From Closterium sp. NIES-65 (Eukaryota; Streptophyta; Zygnematophyceae; Desmidiales; Closteriaceae), in the NCBI GenBank assembly GCA_948144175.1, contig CANXME010002096.1, positions 496,001 to 560,000 on the forward strand: a stretch of DNA of 64,000 nt, given 5' to 3'. The stretch's first letter is position 1. Each line of letters starts with the position of its first letter. Positions 22,901 to 34,600 of this stretch are shown here, piece after piece. The translations under genes and the position numbers were made by a program. The notes beneath the pieces were generated by a model. The model ran no database searches. It was not told where the DNA came from and saw only the letters and a list, made by a program, of their open reading frames with translations.

Positions 22901-23379
22901 GCCGTCGAACGCGGCAGTAGTCTTAATTTTTGAAACGCTGAGAAAGCGTGTTTGCGCAGAGTTGATAGCCTCATCACTTGGACGGGGGGCAGTTGTTGCT
23001 GATTTGTTTGTGTCGAGGGAGAAGGTATGCGCGGCGGTATCACGGCTTTTCTCAGCCGGTTGTCCAGGTTGTGCTGGTTGGGAGGAGTTTCCCGCATCGC
23101 CTTTGCGCAGTTCTTAGAGTTCTTTCTCCATAGTTGAAAGTCGAGCGAAAAGTTGCTCGAGGGCGGCAGTGCCGATCGTGGTTGTCGCCTCACTTGTCGC
23201 AGCTGGATTGGGTTGTCATTCAGCCGTCAGATTTGCTTGGCCTCCGGATCCTCCGGCCATCTTGGTCTTGGAGCGTGTGCCGCTCGCCAGGTTTTGATTC
23301 GGCGAGTTTTACGGAAGTGAAGTTGCGAAGAATCCCTGAGTAGCTCTCATACCATGTTACAATCCCAAGTGGGACTTAG

Positions 23380-26300
23380 TGTCAGAACATATATACAGCT
23401 CATACTGTTGTGTAGGCTGTAGTGGGGAATCCTATAGGGGGTACAACCCAGTTAGGGTTTGCTACTTGTACTGATTTCATTTTCATAGTCACCATTCCTG
23501 TTTTCTTATTTCACATGGTATAGAGCGGGTCCTGCCTTAGGACCGTTTTCTGGGCCCACCGACGCGCGCTCCGAGGCGCGCCCATTTTTTTTAGCGACCC
23601 CTCGGGTCGCCTTTTCACTCGCGGCCCGCCGCCTCCCCTGACGCGGCTTTGCCGCCTCCCCTGACGCGGCCCAGCCGCCTCCCTTGACGCGGCCCCGCCG
23701 CCTCTCTTAACGCGGCCCCGCCGCCTCCCTTGACGCGGCCCCGCCGCCTCCCTTGACGCGGCCTCGCCGCCTCCCCTGACGCGGCCCCGCCGCCTCCCCT
23801 GACGCGGCCCTGCCGCCTCCCTTGACGCGGCCCCGCCGCCTCCCTTGACGCGGCCCCGCCGCCTCCCCTGACGCGGCCCCACCGCCTCCTCTGACGCGGC
23901 TCCGCCGCCTCCCCTGACGCGGCCCTGCCGCCTCCCTTGACGCGGCCCCGCCGCCTCCCCTGACGCGGCCCCGCCTCTACTGCCGACGGCCCCGCCGCTG
24001 CACTCTACGGCCCGCCGCTGCACCCTGCCGGCCCGCCGCTGCTCCTGCCGGCCCGCCGCTGCACTCTACGGCCCGCCGCTGCACCCTGCCGGCCCGCAGC
24101 TGCTCCTGCCGGCCCGCCGCTGCACCTGCCGGCCCGCCGCTGCACCCATCGGCCCGCCGCCTCTGACGGCCTTGCCGCTGCACCCTACGGCCCGCCACTT
24201 GCACCTGCCGGCCCGTCGCTGCACCTGCCGGCCCGACGCTGCACTTGCCGGCCCGACGCTGCACCTGCCGGCCCGAGCCGCCCCAGCAGCCGAGCCGCCC
24301 GGGACCCGAGCCGCCCTGCTGCCGAGCCGCCCTGCACCCGAGCCGCCCAGCCGCCGAGCTGCCCGGGAGCCGAGCCGCCCTGCGCCCGAGCCGCCCAGCC
24401 GCCAAGCCGCCCGGGAGCCGAGCAGCTGTGCACCCGAGCCGCCCGGTCGCTGAGCCGCCTTTCTGCTGGCTGCACGACCTGCCCTGCCTGGTGAGCACAG
24501 TCCCACTGACACTGCGAGCTCTTTCCCTACCGCTTGCACTGCGTCACTGTCGTCACCATGGCTACCCCTAGTGTCCTAGCTTTTGACGCTGAGGGTCGCG
24601 CCATTGATTTTGAGGTCTGGTTAGATGACCTGCAGCTGTTCTTACAGTGCGACAGGGCTGACGACCTTTCTCTCTTTGACCTCACCTCTGGCGCCTCTCC
24701 TGCTCCTGCTGCTGATGCTGAACCCGCTGTCCGCTCTCAGTGGGCCACCCGCGATGCTGCTGCACGTCTTGCTGTGCGTCGCCACCTCCCTACCTCTGAG
24801 CGTGCGCACTTTAGTCAGTACAAGAGTGCTCAGACCTTGTACGACGCTGTAGTTGCGCGCTACTCCTCCCCTGCCACTGCTGCACTGAGCCGTCTCATGC
24901 TTCCCTACCTCTTTCCTGACCTCTCTGCCTTTCCCACTGTCGCTGACCTCATTACGCACCTCCGCACTAGTGACACTCGCTACCGCGCCGCCCTTCCTGC
25001 TGAGTTCTGCGCTAAGAACCCCCCCCCCATGTACATCGCTCTCTACTACGTAGTCGTGCGCCTCCCTGACTCCCTTCGCGTCGTCAGGGACCACTTTCTC
25101 GCAGTCTGTCCCACCACTCTCACCGTCGACCTCCTCGAGAAGGCCCTCCTTGCAGCGGAGAAGAGCATAGTCGCTGTAGGTGCTTCTCGTGGTGACCCTC
25201 GCACCCCCATCTTTGAGGGGTGCTCTCCTTCCCCCTTGCTGCCCTCTGTTGCCTCTGCTGCTGCTGCCGACCTGCTTGGTCTTGAGTCGGTCGGCGCGGC
25301 GTCTGCCCCTAGTGGGAGACGTCGCTCCAGCAAGGGCAAGGGAGGCAAGGGCGCGGGTGGAGCTGGGGGGGGCGGTGGCGGTGGCGGCGGTGGAGGCGGA
25401 GGGAGTGGGGGTGGCGGCGGGACTAGTGGCGGGGGTGGTGGTGGGGGTGGTGGCAGCAGCGGCGGAGACGGTGGTGGTGGTGCCAGCGGTGGTGGTGGAG
25501 GCAGCGGCGGAGGTGGAGGCGGCGGAGGTGGAGGCGGTGGAGGCGGCAGCGGAGGAGGCAGTAGTGGCGGAGGAGGTGGAGCTGGTCGGGGTGGTACCCA
25601 GCAGCGTAGCGGCGGTGGTGGTGGCCAGCGCTCGCACCGGCAGCAGCAGCAGCGCTCGCGGGACATCCCTTCGCCTCAGCAGCTTCGTGAGTGGTACGCT
25701 GGGCGTCAGAGGGGTGGGGGTACTGGTCCCTGCACCTACGTTCTTCGTTCTGGCGACCGCGCGGGTGAGCAGTGCGGGGGTGCCCACGCCACCCAGCGCT
25801 GCTTTGGCCGCCTCACGGACGCTTGGCGTCAGCAGTTCCCTGGGGCTAGTGAGATCCCTCGCTGGGATGAGCTTCTCAGGGCTGGTGTAGCGATCTTTGA
25901 TCTTGATTTTGATGCTATCCTTACTGCCATGTATGTTGTGGATTATAGTGAGGACAATGAGGGTTACCGCTGTTTCCAGCCCGACCCGGGCATTGGTACT
26001 GCTGCGCTAGGTGCTTGTGAGGCTGCTGCTCTAGGTGCCAGTGCGTCTGCGCTCTCAGGTACTGGTGACACTGCGCTCTCAGGTACTGAGTCGTCCTCGT
26101 CCTCCCTCACTTTCACACTTGACTCCGGAGCTTCTCGCTCCTTCTTTCGAGACCGCACTACCCTTTCGCCGCTCGACAGGCCGGTTGCGGTCTCCCTTGC
26201 TGATCCCTCTGGGGGTCCTGTCCTGTCTCACTTCTCCACTGTCCTCCCGTGTCCGGCTGCCCCTTCGGGCACCCTGTCGGGTCTGTACCTTCCCTCGTTC

Positions 26301-29300
26301 TCTACGAACTTGGTGAGTGGAGCGGACGTGCAGGATGGGGGTGTTCACCGGTTCACTCCTGCGCGTCAGCGGGTGACCCACTGCACGGAGGCTCGCACAG
26401 GCCGACACCTGGCCACGTTCTCGCGTCGGCCGGGGTCGAGTCTCTACACCCTGACCGTTGAGTCTCCTCCTGTCCCTGCGTCTGGTCAGGTGGCTGCGTC
26501 GGGTCAGGTACTTGCTGCTGCGTCCCGGTCAGGTCCTGAGTCTGCCCCCTGTTCTTGTCGCCTCCTGTCTCACGAGACTCTCCTGTGGCACCACCGTCTT
26601 GGCCACCCCTCCTTGCCCCGTCTTCGGAGCATGGCTTCCCGTGTCCTTGTCTCTGGTCTTCCCCAGTCTCTCCCTCCTCTCCCCTTCGGGCCAGGACCTT
26701 CTTGTGTCCCCTGTGTCGAGGGTCGCCTCCGGGCTACCCCTCACTCCTCCCACTTCCCCCCGACAGAGGCTCCCCTGCAGACGCTTCACATGGATGTGTG
26801 GGGCCCAGCCCCCGTCCGTGGGCAGGGTTACGAGCGCTACTTCCTATTGGTGGTTGACGACTACTCGCGTTACACCACAGTCCTCCCCTTGCGCAGCAAG
26901 GGTGCGGTCACTGAGGTGCTGATCGACTGGATCCGCGAGGCTCGTCTCCAGCTTAGGAAGAGCTTCGGCTCGGACTTTCCTGTTCTGCGTCTGCACTCTG
27001 ACAGAGGCGGAGAGTTCTCTTCTCGCCTTCTGCGAGACTACTGTCGTGCACGGGGGATCCGCCAGACCTTCACGCTTCCGGACTCACCACAGCAAAATGG
27101 GATTGCTGAGCGCCGCATTGGCATGGTCATGGATGTCGCTCGTACGTCCATGATGCATGCGGCTGCCCCCCATTTTCTGTGGCCGTTTGCGGTGAGGTAC
27201 GCGGCGCATCAGCTCAATCTTCACCCCCGGGTCTCTCGGCCTGCGATGTCCCCAGCCTTGCTGTGGACGGGGAAGGTTGGCGATGCGTCTGTGTTCCGTG
27301 TCTGGGGATCTCGGGCGTTTGTACGCGACTTGTCTGCGGACAAGCTGTCCCCCCGTGCTGCTCCCTGTGTCTTCCTTGGCTTCCCCACTGACGCCCCAGG
27401 GTGGCAGTTTTACCACCCCTCCTCTCGTCGTGTTCTGTCCTCCCAGGACGTCACGTTCGACGAGTCAGTCCCCTTCTACCGTCTCTTCCCCTACCGCACT
27501 CCTTCCCTCCCCCCTCCCCCGGACTTCCTTGTGCCGGTTCCCCCCCCGGTAGACCCCCTCCCCCCTTAGGTTCCTGCCCCCTCAGGTGTGTCCCAGGTAG
27601 ACGCCGTTGACCCGGTCGAGGTTACTGGTGACTCTGGTGCTGCTGCGGGTGCTGAGCCTGGAGGTGCTGACTCTGGGGGTACTGTGCGCGGGGGTGCTGG
27701 GCCTGGGGGTGCTACTGCGGTGGGGGCGGAGCCTGGGGGTGCTGAGCCAGGGGGTGCTGTGACTGGAGGTGCTGAGTCTGGGGGTGCAAAGTCGGGAGCT
27801 GCTGAGCCTGGGGGTGCTGAGCTGGGAGCTGCTGAGCCTGGGGGTACTGAGCTGGGAGCTGCTGAGCCTGGGGGTGCTGCGCCTAGAGCTGTTGAGCCTG
27901 GGGTTTCTCCTGCTGCTGCGTCTCGGCGGAAGCCCCTCTCTCCACCGGAGCTGCGCGAGTGGTTCGCTCGCCGCTGGAGGCGTGCTGCTGAGTCTAGAGG
28001 TGCCGCTGGAGCTGGAGCTGGAGCTTCTTCGACCGTCGAGGGTGCGGGTGCTGCCGGTCCCGGAGCTGCTGGACCTGCGGGTCCTCCTGGAGCTGGAGCT
28101 GCTGAGGGCGTTCGTGCTGAGCCTGCTGCTGGAGGTGTGGGTGGCGCTGGTGCTGTCGCTGAGGGTGCTGGTGCTGTCCCTGTTGAGTCTGGAGCTGCCG
28201 CGCGGCCTCGGCCGTACTTCGTTCCGCTCCTGCAGCAGGTTCTTGGTCTTTCTCCTCCAGTAGAGGGTCCACCGCCTGTCCAGTCGCAGTCCCTACTGGA
28301 GCCTTCCTCTCCACTGCCTGCTCCCTCTCCTTACGCTGGTCCTACCGGAGGTCTTGCTGAGCGTCGTGAGCCTGCGTCTCGTCCCGCGTCGCCTGTTCGT
28401 GCTGCTCGCGCTAGTGGTCGCAGTTCGCGTCAGCGTCCTCCTCCTGTCCCTGGCACGCACAGGATGTCTCTGCGTCCGTCCACTGCTCCTCTGCGTGCCC
28501 CTTTGCCTTCTCCTCCTGAGTCCTCTCTTCCTGCGCTTGCCGACCCTGAGTCAGACTCTCTTCGCGCTGCCAGTCCTACTGTCACGCGTCTGCTTGCTAC
28601 TGTCGTCACTGACCCCTCTTTTGAGTCCACTGCTGCGTCTGCTCTGGTCGCTGAGCTCGTTGACTTTGCTACTCGCTGTCGTCTTGACTACACTGCTAGT
28701 CTTGTTGCTGAGTCTGTGTCTGTCTGTCCTCCGTCCGTCGGGGGTGAGTGTGCTCTTGGCACGGACGTCCTAGAGGACAGGCAGGAGGAGTTACAGTGTC
28801 TAGCGGCTGCTTCACCTCATCTCGCGTCTGTACTGCTTGCCCCTGAGGGAGACCCGGATGCACTAGACATCCCGACTCCGCGTTCTTACGCGGAGGCCGT
28901 AGAGGGTCCCTACTCCTCTCAGTGGCAGGCAGCTATGGATGCAGAGATGGCTTCCTGGAAGTCCACAGGCACCTACGTTGACGCAGTTCCCCCTCCTTGG
29001 GCGAACATCGTCAGTGGCATGTGGATCTTCAGGGTGAAGCGGCCGCCGGGCTCTCCACCTGTCTTCAAGGCACGGTACGTTGCTCGTGGCTTCAGTCAGC
29101 GGCAGGGAGTTGACTACTTTCAGACCTTCTCTCCCACCCCGAAGATGACCACTCTTCGGGTGCTGCTGCACATAGCCGCTCAGCGCGACTACGAGCTTCA
29201 CTCTCTCGACTTCAGCACTGCGTTCCTGCAGGGTAGCCTGCACGAGGAGATCTGGCTGCGCCGTCCGCCTGGCTTCACTGGGACTTTCCCTCCTGGCACC

Positions 29301-30790
29301 CAGTGGAGCCTCCGACGGCCAGTCTACGGTCTCCGCCAGGCACCGCGTGAGTGGCACGACACACTGAGGACTACGCTTGCGGCTCTTGGGTTTGCTCCTT
29401 CTACTGCTGACCCGTCGCTGTTTCTTCGCACCGACGCTTCCCTGCCGCCGTTCTACATCCTCGTGTACGTCGACGACTTGGTCTTTGCCACAGCGGACAC
29501 TGCTGGACTCGCCTACGTGAAGTCCGAGCTGCTGAAGAGACACACGTGCACAGACCTGGGTGAACTGCGCAGCTACCTTGGCTTGCAGATCACTCGGGAC
29601 AGAGCACGCCGCACCATCACCTTGACTCAGTCACACATGGTGCAGCAGGTCCTTCAGCGCTTCGGCTTCACGTACTCCTCGCCTCAGGCCACTCCTCTGC
29701 CTACTCGCCACTCACTCTCAGCTCTGCCTTCGGATGAGTCCGTAGAGTCGAGTGGTCCGTATGCAGAGCTTGTTGGCTGCCTCATGTACCTGATGACCTG
29801 CACACGACCTGACCTTGCATACCCTCTGAGCATCCTTGCACGCTATGTTGCTCCTGGGAGACACCGACCAGAGCACATGGCTGCAGCGAAGAGGGTATTG
29901 CGCTACCTGTGCAGTACGTCGGGCATGGGGCTAGTGCTTGGAGGGCGGAGTCCAGTGGTCCTTACAGGCCACGCGGACGCTTCTTGGGCTGACGACCAGG
30001 CTACGCAGCGGTCGTCACAGGGTTACACCTTCAGCCTTGGTTCCGGCTCTGTCTCGTGGCGGTCTACTCGCTCGTCTTCGGTTCTCGGCTCCAGTTGTGA
30101 GGCTGAGATCTACGCCGGGGCCATGGCTGCACAGGAGCTTCGCTGGCTCACCTACCTGCTGACTGACCTTGGAGAGCCGCCTCGTTCTCCTCCAGTGCTG
30201 TACGTAGACAACAAGGCCATGCTGGCCTTGTGTCGAGAGCAGCGCTTGGAGCACAGAACGAAGCACATTGCTCTCCGCTACTTCCTTGCTCGTGAGCTGC
30301 AGCAGCGTGGTCAGTTGCGACTTGCGTACGTGGCCTCTGAGGCCAACACTGCTGATGTGTTCACCAAGGCACTTGCGCCTTGTGACCATCAGCGCTTTTG
30401 TACCCAGCTGGGTCTTGTGCCTGTCTTGCCTCACTTGCTCTCTTCTTGACTTTACTTGTACTGTGACATATATACACCTGCTCTTGCTTGTTTTGCTTTA
30501 TATATATGTCTGTACTCTTGCATGTGAACTGGCCTTTGGCCTTGCTCTTGTGCTCGGACTGTGTGGTGACTTTGTGATCCACCCTGAGCTTTGTTTTGCT
30601 TTGCTTGACTGGTCTTGTGACCCCTAGTTCTCCCCCACTTTGCCTATGGGGGTGTGTCAGAACATATATACAGCTCATACTGTTGTGTAGGCTGTAGTGG
30701 GGAATCCTATAGGGGGTACAACCCAGTTAGGGTTTGCTACTTGTACTGATTTCATTTTCATAGTCACCATTCCTGTTTTCTTATTTCACA
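23380..30790 (+). mobile_element. Copia LTR retrotransposon (copy 3), near whole and very young
   Basis: LTRs 23380-23515 and 30655-30790 (136 bases each) look identical. The target duplication CTTAG is at 23375-23379 and 30791-30795. The primer site TGGTATAGAGCGGG follows the left LTR and a TATGGGGG purine run precedes the right. Parts in order: hairpin leader about 23.6-24.5 kb; gag from about 24558 (MATPSVLAFDAEG), glycine run about 25360-25585 and a Cys/His motif (CTYVL ... EQCGGAHATQRCF); protease with DSGAS about 26.1 kb; WHHRLGHPS and integrase (HSDRGGEF) about 26.6-27.4 kb; repeat-rich linker about 27.6-28.0 kb; reverse transcriptase (YVDDLVFA) and RNase H (HADASWADD) about 28.8-30.4 kb. 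Coding capacity looks nearly whole, with about one break. It sits in the right LTR of copy 2. Confidence 0.95.
23620..24480 (+). repeat. Leader array of short GC hairpin units (Copia copy 3)
   Basis: To about 23970 a unit of about 23 bases repeats around GCGGC-CCC-GCCGC. The arms are steady and the loop varies (CCC, CCA, TTT, TCC). From there to about 24280 the unit becomes CGGCCCGCCGCTGCACC-like, then a GAGCCGCC type up to gag. The plan matches copy 1. Confidence 0.75.
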
Positions 30791-31188
30791 CTTAGCAAAG
30801 GATCGCTCAGGGTTGATCGCAGAGTGGTATTGCAACGGAAGTTTAGACCTCAGGTCAGAGTGAATGTAAATGACTGAGATGATAATAACATGCATACATC
30901 GGGTTTATATAAGAGTACAGGGGAATACGAAAGGTCATAGGCTAGCCATGTACTCTAAGGGGTACATTCCGTTATTGTGACTGAATTCAAAGAGAAAGAC
31001 AGTGCGTCGCGAGAACCCGTTCATAACCTGTTCCCGCTCTTTTCATTTTAACTGTTTGCATCGGTCTTGGTCTGACAGTTGCTGTGTCGCTTCGGCTCTT
31101 TCTGACTCCTCAACTTCGTACTCGGTAGAGTCGGCTCCTGCAGCATACAGGAATGCCTTCTCATAAAACTTCATATCGTAACACAACT

Positions 31189-31688
31189 TATAACACCCAT
31201 GGAGAATGCGTATTCAGTTACGACTGAGAATGTATGCACTGTTATAGTGTAATATCATTCACAAAAAAAAGATGGAGAACGAGTATGTGACTCGAAGGGT
31301 GGGTCTATTCAAACTACACTTCGTACCACAGACTGCACGAAAAAGTATATATCCTCGTATAAGCATCTTGACAAATCCCCAAAACGCGCTCACAAAAATC
31401 CAATATTTCGTCAAACATGTTTCGTCTTCGCCTCACTTCGCCTGCCCGCAACCCACTCCACTCTCCCCTCAACCGCCATCCGCAGCAATCTACAAATCTC
31501 CTTTCCCGCCCTCGAGCTTAGGCGATACCCTCCGACCGACCTCGCGACTCCTAGTCCCTAGCACGGATCGCCCTGCGCTTAGGCCGTCCGAGGAGCTTAA
31601 TTCATGACAGCAGGATTCGAGTGATTTTTTAGGCCTCGATTGCACGATAGGATTCGTAACTTGATACCTGCTGCCACTGCCGGCTGCT
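31189..31688. other. 5' flank and leader region of eIF3b
   Basis: About 500 bases between the Copia copy 2 target duplication and the eIF3b ATG. AT-rich at first, with GTATATATCC near 31345 as a weak TATA candidate, then more GC-rich. No other gene recognised. Confidence 0.45.
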
Positions 31689-34600
31689 ATGGGTCGCGAG
31701 GTCGAGTCCAGCGAGGTGGAGGTGGAGGCGTTACCCACGCCTCCTAAGTTCGATCTGAACATCGACTGGTCGCAAGTTAATCTCGAGGCGCTTCAGTTGC
31801 CTGAAGGCGAGGACTTCGACATTAAGAGGTGGGCTGGGTCTGAGTAGTTGGTTTCGCAAAATTCTCACGAATGATGGAGGCGGACTTGGCACGTGGAGAA
31901 ATCAGCACTGAGATCGGGTTTCGTACTTCCATCCGCTTGCGAGAAACGACGCTGGATTTCGAGTTAAGTGCCGATCACGCACTCCTGGCTGACCGTAAGG
32001 CGGATCAGTTCCGCAGTAAGCAGTCCGACAAGGAGGGACATTAAGAGGTGGGCTGTGTCTGAGTAGTTGGGGTCAAGATCGGGTTTGATACTTCCATCCG
32101 ATTTTTAGAATTGACGATTAAACCCGAATTTACGGCTGATCACGCACTCGTGGCTGACCAATATTCGGATTGGTTCTGCAGCAAGCAGTCTGGCAATAAA
32201 GAGAGAGGAGGGGGTGGAGGAAGGGAGAATACGGGGAATAGCAGCCTGACAAGGCGGAACATTGAAGTCGGGCGATCGCATGGCTCTTTTAGGGTTTCCA
32301 ATCTAGAGCATCACGCCGCAGGTTTTGTAAGTTTCCTCTGCGCGCCGATTAACCTGCTGACAGCCTTCTCGATGCGATCCGGTAACGGCATAGATACCAT
32401 GGCGGCTCGCAAACTGTTACAAGATCTGCACCGTTCGCTACAGGATCAGGGTAATTTCATAATCGTTTCTGGTTGCGCCTCCTCGTCTCCCCCCATCCAC
32501 TAGGTCCGCAGGAGAAACTTCCGAGTCGCCAACGAGTCCAATTTCCGTCTCCGGTCCGCTTTTTAGGCGCCTAAAATAATCGTCCGCAGGAGGGCTCCGA
32601 TGAGTTCAATTTCCTTTTATCTTTTTTTTTTTTCTGTTCGTTCTCACGTCATCTCCCCTTCCCCCCCACCCAACCTCCCATCCCCTCCCCCCCCCCCCCC
32701 TCTTCCTCCCCTCCCCTCCCCCAACCCTCTCTTTTCTCTCTTCCGTCCCTTCGTTTTCCCCCTGCGCGCAGCGAGGACGAGGAGGAGGAGCTGGAGGTGG
32801 TGGAGTCGGAGACGGGCTTCGGGAACGTCATCGTCGTCGACAACCTGCCCGTCGTGCCGCCCGAAAAGTTTGAGAAGCTGCAGACCGTGGCCAAGAAAAT
32901 TTTCGGGCAGATTGGGCTGATTCGGGAGGGGGGCCTGTGGATGCCCGTGAATAAGGAGACGCAGAAGACAAACGGATATGCCTTTATCGAGTATGCCACT
33001 CCCCAGGTACGAAATAAGTATTGACCAAGATGCGATGCTTTCGTTTTCGCCTCTCTGTCTGCGATTTCCTGCATTTGCATTGATTTCCCCGATTCTCTAC
33101 CCTTTTTCCGTCCCCTCTTTCGCGTGTTATCCGCCCCCCCTGTCTGTCCCATACCCATGTCTATCGTTCCTCTTTGTCGCTTCGTCGCTCCGTGGCTTCC
33201 CTTTTTGTTGCATGCAGGAGGCGCAAGCGGCGCGGGAGCAGATGGACGGGTACAAGCTGGACAAGGCGCACGTCTTTAAAGTTTCCATGTTTGACGACTT
33301 CGAGAAGTACGCGCGCGTGCCCGACCAATACGCGCCGCCGCCGCTCAAGGAGTACACGCCCTCGGTGCGTGGGTGTGGGAGAGGGGGGAGGGGGTGCGTG
33401 GGTGGGGCGGTGATGGTTAGGTGGGTGGGTGCGTTGGTGGGGTGGTGATGGTTAGGTGGGTGGGTGTGTGGTTGGGTTGGTGATGGTTAGGTGGGTGGGC
33501 GTGTGGTTGGGTTGGTGATGGTTAGGTGGGTGGGTGTGTGGTTGGGTTGGTGGATGGTGGGTGCGTGGGAGCGTGGGTGAGTGGGACGGATCGATGGAGC
33601 AACTAGGGCCAAGGGCGAGTTCGTCTGAATGCCGTCTTATCCTCGCCACTGCTGCGTGCCGCCGCTCAAGGAGTAGACGCCCGTGGTGGGCCCGCGAATG
33701 TGCGGCGGATGAGGTTTAGCTTGAGTCGGCTGGCGCAGATTATTCCCCCCTCATCTCCCCTCTTCTCCTCTCTCCTCCCCCCTTCCCCACCCCCATTCTT
33801 CCCTCCCCCTCCCCATTCCTCCGCGCAATGGTTCGCGGAGGGATAAAAGGGAGCTGTGTTCGTGAGTCGCCTCACTCCCCCCCTCCCTTTTACCCCCCTT
33901 TCTCCCCCCCCCCCCTCCCCTCCCCCTTCCCCCGCGCGCAGGATAATCCGCAATGGTTCGTGGCGGTCGAGATGTGTTGTTGAGTCGCTTCACTCCGCCC
34001 CTCCCTTTTACCCCTCCCTTTCCCCCTCCCTTTCCTCCCCTTTCCCCCCGCGCGCAGGAGAACCTGCAATGGTTCGCGGCGGACGAGCGCGGGCGCGACC
34101 AGTTTGTGATCCGCTTCGCGTCGGAGACCGAGGTCTACTGGAACGACGCGCGCGCCGCCAAGCCCGACCCCGTCTACCGCCGCACGGTAAGAGGGGGAGA
34201 GGGGGAGGGGGAAAGCCGCACGGTAGGGGGAGGGGAGTGGAGCGAGCGACGAGCAGCAGGGGGTGGCGGGAGGATGAGAGACCGCGGTCTACGGGAACGA
34301 CGCACGCGCTGCCAAGCCCGACCCTGTTTACCGCTGCACGGTATGAAGGAGGGGAAGGGGTTGAGGCGCAATAAAGGGATGAGGCGCAATGAGGGGATGA
34401 GGCGCAAGGGGGGATGAGGCGCAAGGGGGGGATGAGGCGCAAGGGGGGGAATGAGGCGTAGGGGGGGGATGAGGCGCAGGGGGCGGATGAGGCGCAGGGG
34501 GGGGGATGAGGCGCAAGGGGAGGTTGAGGCGCAAGGGGGGGAATGAGGCGCAAGGGGGGATGAGGCGCAAGGGGGGGAATGAGGCGCAGGGGGGGATGAG

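Larger units (their letters stand above)
16951..31183 (-). mobile_element. Copia LTR retrotransposon (copy 2, different family), broken, with nested Copia copy 3
   Basis: Left LTR 16951-17363 (413 bases). The right LTR is 23355-23379 plus 30796-31183, split by copy 3. They differ at about six positions by eye. The target duplication CAACT is at 16946-16950 and 31184-31188. On the minus strand a primer site TGGTATGAGAGCTA follows the right LTR (initiator-Met type) and a purine run (GAAGGGGAG) abuts the left LTR. Parts: gag about 23.25-21.93 kb with a CCHC knuckle (CKLCKVFGHSTDRC), protease about 21.8 kb, an extra acidic region, integrase about 20.1-19.3 kb, reverse transcriptase and RNase H about 19.0-17.4 kb (YVDDLL). 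Fairly young but broken, with several breaks. Confidence 0.93.

Noticed and set aside
23620-24480. Protein-coding genes in the Arg/Pro- or Gly/Arg-rich frames of the Copia leaders
   Set aside because: The frames are translations of a GC hairpin repeat in all phases and differ between related copies. No conserved start or domain.
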